In this document: piece by piece, positions 34,848-44,518 of the stretch
Layout of the letters: the number at the start of each line of letters is the position of its first letter
Position numbering within the stretch: position 1 is the first letter of the stretch
DNA from: JBFMHP01 sp040752855
Lineage (GTDB): Bacteria > Pseudomonadota > Gammaproteobacteria > RBG-16-57-12
DNA: 64,000 nucleotides
Reading direction: 5' to 3'
Assembly: GCA_040752855.1 (NCBI GenBank)
Contig: JBFMHP010000025.1
Span: 89,627 to 153,626, forward strand
The notes under the pieces: model-generated
What the model saw: the letters and a program-made list of their open reading frames with translations, nothing else
Told to the model about the DNA's origin: nothing
The model's database searches: none
Made by a program: the position numbers and the translations under genes

Positions 34848-35783
34848 TTACATGATCGGTGTCAACGCATTACTGATGCGTTGCCCCTGCTCGGCAGTGA
34901 TGAGACTGCCCAACACCTCATTAAAGCGCGGCACCTGAACGCCGGAGACGATGTACTGCCAGCGGTAGGCCTTGAGTACGGTGTCATGGATGCGCTGCGC
35001 TTCCTCCGAGGTGTAGGCACGGCTGCCATTGGCGATGAAGTAATTGGCGTCGTGCTTGGACTGGAGTTGCAGGATGCCGTCGACGGCGGCCACCAGATCG
35101 ATCAGATCGGTTACCGCCTGATCGCGTTCGGCCGGCGACAGCTTTTGGTCCTCGCGCCTCCACTCCAGCTCGTCCATGATCGCGTGCTGCGATTCATCCT
35201 TCCAATGGAACAAAAACACATCCTTCCAGAGATCGGAAAGCTCGCCATCCGGCGCGATACTCTCGCGGTAATGGACCTGGGTGAACAGCTCAATATGTAG
35301 CGTCAGCGCCAACACCGCCCAGGTGGATTTGCCCAAGACCGCGGCTGCCACGTCGTTGGGTTGGGGCAGGAATTCATAGCCCGCCGGCATCTGTGCAGCG
35401 GCCATGCGCTCCAGGCGGCGGAACAGCTCCTGGTGTTTGAGCTCTTCATCGCTGAAGCGGATCAGGGCCTCCAGCGCGATTTGATCGCCCAACACATGGT
35501 CCTTGGAGACCTCCAGCACCTTGGCGCAGATAAAGCGCTCCACCAAGCCGAAGATATTGGCGTAGGTGCGGCCTTGTATCTGGCTCAGGAACCGTTTGTC
35601 TGCCTCGTTCAGGAAAGTCAGCTCGGCGAGCTTGGACAGGCCATCGGGCAGGAATTTCTTGCCGACATCGAATTGGCGCCCACGGATGACGTCTTGTTCG
35701 ATCTCCCAACGCACGCGCTTGGAGGCGGCGATACACTGGGCGTAACGGTTTGGTTCCACTGCATGACTGATAGCGTGTGACAT
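34848..35783 (-). CDS. Ferritin-like diiron protein, unknown substrate
   Basis: A 311-residue helical protein with a complete diiron carboxylate set: Glu in LVERFICAKVLE, E-x-x-H in SDEELKHQELFRRLE, Glu in TLHIELFTQVHYRES, and E-x-x-H in HWKDESQHAIMDELEW. This pattern belongs to ferritin-like oxidases, oxygenases and N-oxygenases; I cannot assign a subfamily. No signal peptide is present. The start is ATG 35783 with AGGAGA upstream; the longer frame would run through the operators. It is followed by the ArsM-like methyltransferase and preceded by two TetR-type palindromes, so it is probably induced by a small toxic molecule. Confidence 0.72.
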   Translation of the reverse strand: MSHAISHAVEPNRYAQCIAASKRVRWEIEQDVIRGRQFDVGKKFLPDGLSKLAELTFLNEADKRFLSQIQGRTYANIFGLVERFICAKVLEVSKDHVLGDQIALEALIRFSDEELKHQELFRRLERMAAAQMPAGYEFLPQPNDVAAAVLGKSTWAVLALTLHIELFTQVHYRESIAPDGELSDLWKDVFLFHWKDESQHAIMDELEWRREDQKLSPAERDQAVTDLIDLVAAVDGILQLQSKHDANYFIANGSRAYTSEEAQRIHDTVLKAYRWQYIVSGVQVPRFNEVLGSLITAEQGQRISNALTPIM

Positions 35784-35816
35784 GATGTTTTCTCCTCTGA
35801 TGGTGAGTTGTAATCG

Positions 35817-35838
35817 CCAGACAGACCGCTCTGTCTGG
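35817..35838. promoter_or_regulatory. TetR operator, site 1 (before diiron gene)
   Basis: CCAGACAGA-CCGC-TCTGTCTGG is a perfect inverted repeat of nine bases per arm. Aligned with the other two sites it fits AGACAGAC-NN-GTCTGTCT with one mismatch. It lies 34 bases before the diiron start codon, in the leader or promoter. Confidence 0.78.
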
Positions 35839-35854
35839 GATGATTGCTTCAAAA

Positions 35855-35872
35855 AGACAGACAGGTCTGTCT
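35855..35872. promoter_or_regulatory. TetR operator, site 2 (before diiron gene)
   Basis: AGACAGAC-AG-GTCTGTCT is a perfect inverted repeat of eight bases per arm, 72 bases before the diiron start codon and about 30 bases after the tetR stop. The same half-site occurs in sites 1 and 3. The centre-to-centre distance to site 1 is about 36 bases. Confidence 0.82.
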
Positions 35873-35903
35873 ATTTTTGGAGTAAAAAAATTTACCCCGT
35901 TGA

Positions 35904-36497
35904 TTAGCCGAGCAAACGCCGCGCGGCCTGCCGCGCGTGTTCCACCGGCCATACCGCATGGTAAATCTCTGCAAGAAAAACTGCCCCGGCAAAGATCACC
36001 ATATATTCCTCGGTAAGCGCCTTACTGGTGTGGTGGCCGTATTTCTTTTTGTCGGAGGCGATCAATTCTTCCGCCAGTTCTTCCACCCGGGCGCGAATCC
36101 GGTCGTAAAGCAATTTGCCTTCTTTGCGCAGCGGACTGCGTGGCTCGGGCACCTCCGCGGCCATGTTGATGAATCCACAGCCGCGGTAATTGGTCTGGAT
36201 CAGCCAGGGTTCCAGCGATTCGATCACCGCCAGCACACGCGCCAGCGGTCCCTTGGCCTGACTGATACAGCTATCCAAATAGGCCAACTCGATTTCGCGG
36301 ATACTTTTCAGGTAAGCCAATCCCAAATCATCCTTGGTCGGAAAGTGGTTATAAAACGTTGCCTTGGCAACCCCTGACTTCTCGATCACCTCATTGATAC
36401 CGGTGGCGCGGTATCCCTGTTTGTAAAACAGTTCCGTCGCGACGGTCATGATGCGCTCGGGGGCGGAACCTGTTGGGATGGTTTGTTTCTTGCTCAT
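35904..36497 (-). CDS. TetR-family repressor
   Basis: A 197-residue TetR regulator. The N-terminal DNA-binding domain is typical: TELFYKQGYRATGINEVIEKSGVAKATFYNHFPTKDDL at about residues 17-55. The ligand domain (about 60-197) includes NYRGCGFINMAAEVPEPRSPLR, seen in the AcuR/YxaF-like group. I use ATG 36497 (MSKKQT); the frame from 36524 would run over the operator. It is followed on the same strand by the diiron and methyltransferase genes after 120 bases with two operators, and has its own operator upstream, so self-repression and control of both units are likely. Confidence 0.88.
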   Translation of the reverse strand: MSKKQTIPTGSAPERIMTVATELFYKQGYRATGINEVIEKSGVAKATFYNHFPTKDDLGLAYLKSIREIELAYLDSCISQAKGPLARVLAVIESLEPWLIQTNYRGCGFINMAAEVPEPRSPLRKEGKLLYDRIRARVEELAEELIASDKKKYGHHTSKALTEEYMVIFAGAVFLAEIYHAVWPVEHARQAARRLLG

Positions 36498-36516
36498 GGG
36501 ATAAAGCCTAGAACAT

Positions 36517-36530
36517 ACAGACAAGTCTGT
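36517..36530. promoter_or_regulatory. TetR operator, site 3 (before tetR)
   Basis: ACAGAC-AA-GTCTGT is a perfect inverted repeat of six bases per arm with the same spacing and core as sites 1 and 2. It lies 20 bases before the tetR start codon, as expected for autoregulation. Confidence 0.78.
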
Positions 36531-36748
36531 CTAGTGGTATTGGAAAAAATTTTTGCAAGCTGGTATCGCCTCCGGGCGTTGCGATTGCGGTCCACGGTTT
36601 AATGTCGGGCACAAAGATGGCTTGGCTTGGTTGATTGTCTTTTTGTCCTCAGTTGCTAATCTTTATTAGAAAAGTTTTGGAATATTCAAAGCTTCCCAAA
36701 TTAATCATTGACAGGCTTGTGTCAACACGACTTGAAAGGAGCTTAGCG

Positions 36749-37111
36749 ATGGAAAATGTCGAGACTCTCTTGAAAACCGCTCTGGCTGAAGTGGAGAAAA
36801 TGCTCAACTCCAAGACCGTGATCGGTGAACCCATCACGGTGGAGGGTACTACCCTGATCCCGTTGGTAAGCATCGGTTTTGGATTTGGTGCCGGAGGCGG
36901 CAGCGGTAAAGGCGATGACCCAATGAAGGGAGAAGGTAACGGAGCTGGCACCGGAGGGGGTGGCGGGGTCAAACCGGTGGCGATTGTCATCATCAGCAAG
37001 GAGGGGGTGCGCGTAGAGTCCATCAAGGGTGGTGCTGCCAGTGCCTTTGAGAAATTTGGTGAGGCGATTGGGAAGTGCGTTGAATCCTGCGCGCCGGGAA
37101 AATCCAAGTAA
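36749..37111 (+). CDS. GerW/YtfJ-family protein
   Basis: A 120-residue protein of the GerW (YtfJ) family, named for a Bacillus spore protein. Seen: NVETLLKTALAEVEKMLNSKTVIGEPI, then TLIPLVSIGFGFGAGGGSG, a long Gly-rich stretch, and a beta-strand region PVAIVIISKEGVRVE. A Cys pair near the end (GKCVESCAPG) is an extra feature. The start is ATG 36749 with AAAGGAG upstream. It is followed by a DUF2953 gene, as in Bacillus ytfI-ytfJ. The host is clearly not a spore former, so the role must be different. Confidence 0.8.
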   Translation: MENVETLLKTALAEVEKMLNSKTVIGEPITVEGTTLIPLVSIGFGFGAGGGSGKGDDPMKGEGNGAGTGGGGGVKPVAIVIISKEGVRVESIKGGAASAFEKFGEAIGKCVESCAPGKSK

Positions 37112-37131
37112 GGTTCAGATGACGTAATCGC

Positions 37132-37740
37132 ATGCTCGCCATCCTGCTGGGATTACTGATTTTTCTATTGCTGCTTTTGCTCTTGCCGTTCGATGTGGTT
37201 TTTCGCCTGAATAGTGATGGTGTGCCGGGTGTGCGTGTGGGTATTACCTGGGGATATGGATTGGTTCGCAAGGACTTCATAAAAACAGAACAAAAGCCTG
37301 TCTCAAAATCGGAAGTCACAAGACAGTTACAAAGGGAGTCGCGAAAGGGTATTGGAAAATTCCAAAGAAAAGGAACTAAATCCGCATGGATCTTCGTGCG
37401 CAGCCCAGGTATGCCTGGGCGCTTAGTGCGATTTGCCAGGGATATGTTGCGGCAAATACGCGTCCGCGAAATGAAGTTACACCTTGATCTTGGTCTGGAT
37501 GATCCGGCAGATACCGGGAGGCTCTATGGAATATTGTCTCCGATGCTGATTCTGCTGCAACAGGTGCCGCGGGTTGACATGCGATTGCAACCCGATTTTA
37601 CCCAGGCTGTTTTCATGGTCACAGGTCGAGGTCATATCCGTGTCATCCCATTGGCCGTGCTCAGGGTGATGTTGGGTTTCTTGTTGTCACCAACATGTTG
37701 GCGCGCCTTTTATGCCACTATCAAAGGAGCAGGCACGTGA
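37132..37740 (+). CDS. DUF2953-like membrane protein
   Basis: A 202-residue protein with one strong N-terminal membrane helix (LAILLGLLIFLLLLLLLPF, residues 2-20) followed by a soluble domain. VVFRLNSDGVPGVRVGITWGYGLV and, later, LHLDLGLDDPADTGRLYGILSPML match the DUF2953 pattern of B. subtilis YtfI. No catalytic motif is visible. It starts 20 bases after the GerW-like gene, and its stop overlaps the next start (GTGA). The pairing of the two families supports a shared envelope function. Confidence 0.72.
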   Translation: MLAILLGLLIFLLLLLLLPFDVVFRLNSDGVPGVRVGITWGYGLVRKDFIKTEQKPVSKSEVTRQLQRESRKGIGKFQRKGTKSAWIFVRSPGMPGRLVRFARDMLRQIRVREMKLHLDLGLDDPADTGRLYGILSPMLILLQQVPRVDMRLQPDFTQAVFMVTGRGHIRVIPLAVLRVMLGFLLSPTCWRAFYATIKGAGT

Positions 37741-37967
37741 TCGAATTGCGTATTGGAACGGCGGTTGATGTCGATGCAATCAAACTGATTCCGATCGAAA
37801 GCATCAAGACGGATTCTTTTCATGGTCATGGCTGGTATGTGCGCAAAGAGGTGTTTGCCATCATCGTGAGCAGTGACGAAAAACTGTATGCATTCGATAT
37901 GGAGGGCAAGGAAATGTCAATGGATGAGCTGGTAGCGAAGCTGCCGGAGCTCGGCGAGATACTGTAG
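37737..37967 (+). CDS. Small conserved-looking protein of unknown function
   Basis: A 76-residue soluble protein starting at GTG 37737, which overlaps the DUF2953 stop and has AAAGGAG 8 bases before it. It begins IELRIGTAVDVDAIKLIPIESI and ends with a helical MSMDELVAKLPELGEIL. A single-domain alpha/beta protein is likely. There are no Cys residues or metal motifs. The tight overlap makes it part of the GerW/DUF2953 operon, which is closed by the terminator at 37995. Confidence 0.72.
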   Translation: MIELRIGTAVDVDAIKLIPIESIKTDSFHGHGWYVRKEVFAIIVSSDEKLYAFDMEGKEMSMDELVAKLPELGEIL

Positions 37968-37994
37968 ATCAATTTGCATAAAAGCGTGGTCGAT

Positions 37995-38028
37995 AATGAA
38001 AAGGGCCGATGTGTCGGCCCTTTTCATT
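37995..38028. terminator. Bidirectional terminator between small gene and acs
   Basis: AATGAAAAGGGCCGA (37995-38009) pairs perfectly with TCGGCCCTTTTCATT (38014-38028) around a four-base loop. The T run on one strand and A run on the other let it work for both converging units: the GerW operon and acs. Confidence 0.93.
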
Positions 38029-38042
38029 GCCTCGATCACCAA

Positions 38043-40004
<1,962 letters not shown>

Positions 40005-40034
40005 GATCTCTCTCCCTTGCTTAGTGTGTCTGGG

Positions 40035-40817
40035 TTACTCTTGGTCTTTGATGCGTTCGCGTTCGGCCAGATAGATGTATTTCTGGATCTGGTTGGCGGT
40101 GCTCTCCGGCATGTCGATGAACATAAAGCCCAGATGCCATCCCAGCAGGTTGCCGATGTGTCTCTGAAAGCACACGCGTATCTCCAGGTGCACCTCGATC
40201 GGCGGCATCTCAGGCAGGTGCAGCGCGCAGTGTTCGAACAGGAGGCCGGGCTCGATGTTAATGTCGATTTGTTGCGGAAGATCGCAGCCGATGCCGCCGA
40301 GACTGACATCGGTGATCAAGGCGGTGAAGGTCTTCACCTCGTTGGATTTCGGCATCCGCACGGCGAGTTTGGCCACCGCGTGGGTGGAGGAGGCGATTGC
40401 CAGCCGGTAGTAGGCGCGACGTTGCATGCGCACCAGCACCTTCGGTAAGGGGACGGCGAAGGTCTCGTACTCCTTGAAGGTTGAAGGCTTGGGCGAGGTG
40501 AGCGCGAACTCGATCGGTACGCGATCCAGTCGCGTGGCGCATTGGAGTTCACCCGAATTGAGTGTCAGACGATTGAAGGCTTCGGTCGGTGCCCGCTCGA
40601 TGTGCATGAGATTGCGCTTTCGATCAACCTCAACGATCGAGGTGACGAAGAACTGGTCTTTGTCCTCTTCGTCCCGGCCGAGGTGAACCGTGACCGGCTC
40701 GACGCGCTTGCTGATCTCCCGCAGCAGGCGATAGCGTTCCAGCTCGGAAGCGACCTCATACTCGTTCTGATGGCGCGTGCCCAGCAATGACACCTTGTAT
40801 GCTTTGAAACTCGGCAT
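40035..40817 (-). CDS. PilZ-domain cyclic-di-GMP receptor (YcgR-like)
   Basis: A protein of about 260 residues with an N-terminal YcgR-like domain and a C-terminal PilZ domain. The cyclic-di-GMP motifs are VRMQRRAYYRLA (RxxxR) and ITDVSLGGIGCDL (D-x-S-x-x-G). YcgR-type proteins slow flagellar motors or regulate secretion. Start: I use ATG 40817 (MPSFKAYKV); ATGs at 40847 and 40883 are in frame, but a perfect hairpin (40848-40867) lies between them. It sits upstream of acs on the same strand and is divergent from nfi. Confidence 0.85.
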   Translation of the reverse strand: MPSFKAYKVSLLGTRHQNEYEVASELERYRLLREISKRVEPVTVHLGRDEEDKDQFFVTSIVEVDRKRNLMHIERAPTEAFNRLTLNSGELQCATRLDRVPIEFALTSPKPSTFKEYETFAVPLPKVLVRMQRRAYYRLAIASSTHAVAKLAVRMPKSNEVKTFTALITDVSLGGIGCDLPQQIDINIEPGLLFEHCALHLPEMPPIEVHLEIRVCFQRHIGNLLGWHLGFMFIDMPESTANQIQKYIYLAERERIKDQE

Positions 40818-40847
40818 TGACGTAGTTCTTGGATGTGTTGTGGCCAT

Positions 40848-40867
40848 GCCACGCGATGTTGCGTGGC
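40848..40867. repeat. Perfect hairpin before the PilZ gene
   Basis: GCCACGC (40848-40854) pairs with GCGTGGC (40861-40867) around GATGTT. It lies at the 5' end of the PilZ gene and may be an operator, a leader stem, or part of the coding region if a more distant start is used. Confidence 0.45.
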
Positions 40868-40938
40868 TGCGAGGTACTGACATTCAGCCTAGATATATAT
40901 CATATTTATATGATTGAAAAAATTAGAGATGAGATTAA

Positions 40939-41658
40939 ATGTCGGTGAGACGATTTCAAGCGCATGCCCACCGCTGGGACGTAACGCCGACCGAGGCGGT
41001 GGCGTTGCAGAATCGGCTGCGCGAGTATGTGATCACCGACGATGCGCTGGACGAGATCCGTACCGTGGCCGGGGTCGATGTCGGTTTCGAGGCGGGCAAC
41101 ACCGTCACCCGCGCGGCGATCGCCGTGTTGCAGTATCACGACCTGTCACTGATCGAAGGCTGCGTTGCGCGCGTGCCCACGGCCTTTCCGTACGTGCCGG
41201 GATTGCTGTCGTTTCGCGAGCTGCCTGCGGTGCTCAAGGCGCTGGAGGCCCTGTCGGGGCCGCCGGACCTGGTGGTCTGCGACGGACAGGGCTATGCGCA
41301 TCCCCGTCGCTTGGGCATCGCCAGTCACTTGGGCGTGTACACGGGGCTGGCGACCATCGGGGTTGCCAAGAAGCGACTGATTGGTCAGCATGAGGAGGTG
41401 CCGGATGAGCGCGGCGCGTGGCGGCCGCTGATCGACAAGGGCGAAACCATCGGCGCGGTGCTGCGCACGCGGGCCGGGGTCAAGCCGGTGTATGTCTCGG
41501 CGGGGTATCGGGTGTCGCTGCCGCGGGCGCTCGAGTGCGTGATGCATTTGCTCACCCGTTACCGGTTGCCTGAAACCACACGCTGGGCGCATCGCCTGGC
41601 CTCGGGTTCCCTGGAGACCTTGCCGCCCGAGGTGCGGGCGCGGATCAAGACGGTTTGA
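40939..41658 (+). CDS. nfi: Endonuclease V
   Basis: Endonuclease V starts repair of deaminated adenine (hypoxanthine) by nicking near the lesion. It has 239 residues. Motifs: VAGVDVGFE with a catalytic Asp, PYVPGLLSFRELP, LVVCDGQGYAHPRRLGIASHLGV with a second Asp, and IGVAKKRLIG. Slightly longer than the E. coli enzyme (223). The stop is 14 bases before the yjbQ start. Confidence 0.96.
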   Translation: MSVRRFQAHAHRWDVTPTEAVALQNRLREYVITDDALDEIRTVAGVDVGFEAGNTVTRAAIAVLQYHDLSLIEGCVARVPTAFPYVPGLLSFRELPAVLKALEALSGPPDLVVCDGQGYAHPRRLGIASHLGVYTGLATIGVAKKRLIGQHEEVPDERGAWRPLIDKGETIGAVLRTRAGVKPVYVSAGYRVSLPRALECVMHLLTRYRLPETTRWAHRLASGSLETLPPEVRARIKTV

Positions 41659-41672
41659 AAGGAGAGGGGATT

Positions 41673-42089
41673 TTGAAACAAGAAAGCGTCGTGGTTGCGA
41701 CTACTCAGGGCCGCGGCACCTATGAGATCACCGAACAGGTCGCGCGCATCGTGCGTGCGGCCGGCATCACTACCGGTCTGTGCCATGTCTTCGTGCATCA
41801 CACCAGCGCCTCGCTGATGTTGTGCGAGAACGCCGACCCCTCGGTGCGCCGGGATCTCGAACGCTTCATGTCGGCGCTGGCGCCCGACGGTGACCGGCGT
41901 TACGAACACGATGATGAAGGCCCGGATGACATGGCCGCGCATATCCGCACCGTGATCACGCAAACCGGATTGACGATTCCTGTGACCGGCGGCGCGCTGG
42001 CGCTGGGAACCTGGCAGGGGATCTATCTATGGGAGCACCGGCATCAGGCGCACCGGCGGCAGATCACCGTCACTGTCGCAGGCGGATGA
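41673..42089 (+). CDS. yjbQ: YjbQ/UPF0047 family protein
   Basis: A 138-residue protein of the YjbQ family, reported to have thiamine phosphate synthase-like activity in E. coli at low level. It forms a compact trimer. Seen: HVFVHHTSASLMLCENADPSVRRDL, then YEHDDEGPDDMAAHIR, and GTWQGIYLWEHR. The conserved His and Asp/Glu residues form a likely metal site. The start is TTG 41673, with AAGGAG about eight bases upstream, following nfi. It converges on the PepSY gene. Confidence 0.9.
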   Translation: MKQESVVVATTQGRGTYEITEQVARIVRAAGITTGLCHVFVHHTSASLMLCENADPSVRRDLERFMSALAPDGDRRYEHDDEGPDDMAAHIRTVITQTGLTIPVTGGALALGTWQGIYLWEHRHQAHRRQITVTVAGG

Positions 42090-42095
42090 CTCGCG

Positions 42096-42827
42096 TCAGC
42101 GTCGCTTCCGCCACTGGATGCGCGCCCACAGGAAAACCCCGCTTCCCGCCAGTAGCAGCAACGCTAAGCCCGCCAGGTCCATCAGTATCACGCCCCACGG
42201 GCCAAAAAAGCGTCCGCTGTGCAGATCCAGCAGCAGCCGCTCCAGGGTGATGCTTATCGCGGAATCGGATTGCGCCAGTTGCGCGAGCTGCGCGGCGGGC
42301 AAGGGTACAGGTTCCGCCCAGGCCGCCGAGGCCGCTCCTATCGGATTCCACGTCATGAACTGGCTGTCCGCGCCAAAGGTTCCTTGCTCGGAGCGCACGA
42401 CCACGCGTCCTTCGTCCAGCCCCACGGCGCTGATCTGGCCGGCGAACCCCATGCCGGCGAGGATCACATCGATCAGTTCTCCCGCGGGCGTCAGCAGTAA
42501 CAGTCGGTCCGGCAAGGCCGTGATGATGATATCGCCGCTTTGTACGGCGCCCACCAAGGCGGCGTTGTCCGCGATCTTCGCTCCGTTGAAGTAAACGGCG
42601 CCGTTCAGGGGTGCGATCCAGCCGGATGCGACCGGATAGGCGGGCGGCGCCGGCGGCGCGGCGATGCCGTACCAGTGCAAGAGACCGGGATGCTGCACAT
42701 GACGTTCATCCAAAGCGAGCTCTTCGGTGTGGTTGAGCAGCACGCCGGTGCCGACCAGCAACAACAGCAGGACGGCAACCGCAACACCCAAGCTGCGATG
42801 CAACACAAATAGCTGGCGCATGCGCAT
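42096..42827 (-). CDS. PepSY-associated membrane protein
   Basis: A 243-residue inner membrane protein with an N-terminal membrane helix (LGVAVAVLLLLLVGTGVLLNH, residues 13-33), a periplasmic domain, and a C-terminal helix (LMDLAGLALLLLAGSGVFLWA). LFVLHRSLGVAV at the start and LLDLHSGRFFGPWGVILMDL near the end are PepSY_TM signatures; the His residues on helices may bind heme. It lies 5 bases after the FMN-binding gene, so it probably passes electrons between the membrane pool and that flavoprotein. Confidence 0.82.
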   Translation of the reverse strand: MRMRQLFVLHRSLGVAVAVLLLLLVGTGVLLNHTEELALDERHVQHPGLLHWYGIAAPPAPPAYPVASGWIAPLNGAVYFNGAKIADNAALVGAVQSGDIIITALPDRLLLLTPAGELIDVILAGMGFAGQISAVGLDEGRVVVRSEQGTFGADSQFMTWNPIGAASAAWAEPVPLPAAQLAQLAQSDSAISITLERLLLDLHSGRFFGPWGVILMDLAGLALLLLAGSGVFLWARIQWRKRR

Positions 42828-42832
42828 GGGAG

Positions 42833-43396
42833 CTACTGCCTCGATTGGCCGGTGATGCGGTGCAGATACAGGGCGAGACGCGCGGTCTTGATCAACGCGC
42901 GCACCGACAGCGTGGCGCCGGTGATGCCGTCGATCGGGCGGTCGAGCGCCAAATCCGCGCGCAAGGCCGCGCCCGTGAATTGCGTGGTGAAGAAGGGGTG
43001 GCGTACTTCATCGCCGCGGCTTTCGCGAAAGACGAGTACGCGCACCTTTTCGAGGGTGTCGTTGTTGACCACGAACCCAATGGTGATGGGACGCTCTTTC
43101 CCGATCTCCTCCAGTATCCAGGCGCTGCGCTCCCCCTGACGCCAATAGCGGATGCGCAGCGAGGCGTAGCGATGACCGAGGATTCGTTCGATCGTCGCTT
43201 TCGTTTCCTCCGTGAGCCACAGCATTTCGGGTGCCGGCGGTTGGTTGTTAAAGGCGTCGGCCAGAAACGACTCGGGTGTTTGATACACGGATTCCGCCGG
43301 CAGGTTCTGACTAAATGCCAGGCCGAACAATAACAGCAGCAAGGGCAGAGTGTTCTGCCCTTGCCATCGTCGGGTTGGCTGCGAGAGCGTCGTCAT
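42833..43396 (-). CDS. Exported FMN-binding domain protein
   Basis: A 187-residue protein with an N-terminal hydrophobic signal (LPLLLLLFGLAFSQNLPAES) and an FMN-binding domain. The motif DGITGATLSV near residue 160 fits the ApbE flavinylation site, in which the Thr carries a covalent FMN. It should be a periplasmic redox carrier. The gene sits between the porin (9-base gap) and PepSY (5-base gap) genes, the arrangement of extracytosolic electron-transfer modules. No apbE gene is in the window. Confidence 0.85.
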   Translation of the reverse strand: MTTLSQPTRRWQGQNTLPLLLLLFGLAFSQNLPAESVYQTPESFLADAFNNQPPAPEMLWLTEETKATIERILGHRYASLRIRYWRQGERSAWILEEIGKERPITIGFVVNNDTLEKVRVLVFRESRGDEVRHPFFTTQFTGAALRADLALDRPIDGITGATLSVRALIKTARLALYLHRITGQSRQ

Positions 43397-43405
43397 CCGG
43401 GCGAT

Positions 43406-44518
43406 CTAGAACTGATAGCCGATACCAAGATTGAAACCATCATTGGCCTTGCCGGTTTCGTTCTGGTAATCCGCCTTCACAACGACGTTCTCGTGCGGCC
43501 AGTAATTGAAGCCTATGCTGGCCTGCTTGGTCTCGGTGTCGGCGGATGATCCTGCCTTGGTATCCCACGCGCTGTAGCGGGCGAATACACCGAACTGTCC
43601 GTTGACGCGGAACGAGGGTTCGAGGTACCAGCCGAACTGCTCATCCGCGCCGACCGCCTTGGGACCGCTGCCGTCCAGATCCCAACGGGCGTAAAGGGCG
43701 CGCACGCCAAACGGACCCTGTTGAACGATGGCGTGGACTTCGGTCAGCAAGCCGCCTTCCAGCGTATCGGTGCCGGTCTGCGAGAGGTCGTCTTGATAGA
43801 ACAGCGAGCCGGCAATCTCCACCCCCGGCATGCCGGTCCATTTCAGGCGGGCGGTGTAAGCCAGATCATCTGCCTTGGCATAGGAGACCTTTTGACGTCC
43901 TTTGCGAATATTGTAGGCATCGGCGCCGCTGGCGGCGACGTTCAATCCCGATGTCAGCGCCAGATCGTAACCCAAGCCGGGCGCCACGTCGCCATGGAGG
44001 CCAACGCCGGCCTCCCACCAGGTGCTGGGGACGATCGCGTTTTCAACCGAGTTGCGCTCCACGCCATAGAAGGTCGGCGGCTCATGGGTCTCGTTGAGCA
44101 TCCCAACCGGAACCAGGAACAGCCCGCCCTTGATGGCATGGGCGTCATCGAGTTGAAAATCGACATAAGCCTGCTCCAGCTCCACTTCGCCTTTTTTGCC
44201 ATCGGCGGCCAAAGCATGCTCGAGCTCCAGCTCCGAAAACAGGCGGATGCGATTGCTGAAGTCATGATTGAAGAACAGCACGAAGCGGTGAAAATCCATT
44301 TCTTTCTTGCTGTCGAGATTGTTGTAGAGCAGCTCGCCGTAGCCGCCGACCGTGGTTACCCCGGTCCCCTTGCTCATGCCGCTTTCCACGGCGGTTGCCT
44401 GGTTGCTACCATGGGTTGGTTTACCAGGAGCTACACCAAATAAGTCACACGCTTTATGGGATGCGAAAAGGCAGCAGAGTGCGGTTCCTTCTTTCCCCAG
44501 GCGGGGGCTGAGAACCAT
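43406..44518 (-). CDS. Outer-membrane porin, signal peptide apparently lost
   Basis: A frame of 370 residues whose part from about residue 55 on is a beta-barrel: VGGYGELLYNNLDSKKEMDF at the start, alternating aromatic strands, and the terminal GFNLGIGYQF ending in Phe. It resembles phosphate-selective-porin-like proteins. The first 30 residues (MVLSPRLGKEGTALCCLF...) do not form a normal signal peptide, although ATG 44518 has AGGAGG nine bases upstream. The DNA for this start matches the flank of the intergenic repeat before purL, so repeat DNA may have replaced the signal peptide. It leads the FMN-binding/PepSY operon. Confidence 0.72.
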   Translation of the reverse strand: MVLSPRLGKEGTALCCLFASHKACDLFGVAPGKPTHGSNQATAVESGMSKGTGVTTVGGYGELLYNNLDSKKEMDFHRFVLFFNHDFSNRIRLFSELELEHALAADGKKGEVELEQAYVDFQLDDAHAIKGGLFLVPVGMLNETHEPPTFYGVERNSVENAIVPSTWWEAGVGLHGDVAPGLGYDLALTSGLNVAASGADAYNIRKGRQKVSYAKADDLAYTARLKWTGMPGVEIAGSLFYQDDLSQTGTDTLEGGLLTEVHAIVQQGPFGVRALYARWDLDGSGPKAVGADEQFGWYLEPSFRVNGQFGVFARYSAWDTKAGSSADTETKQASIGFNYWPHENVVVKADYQNETGKANDGFNLGIGYQF

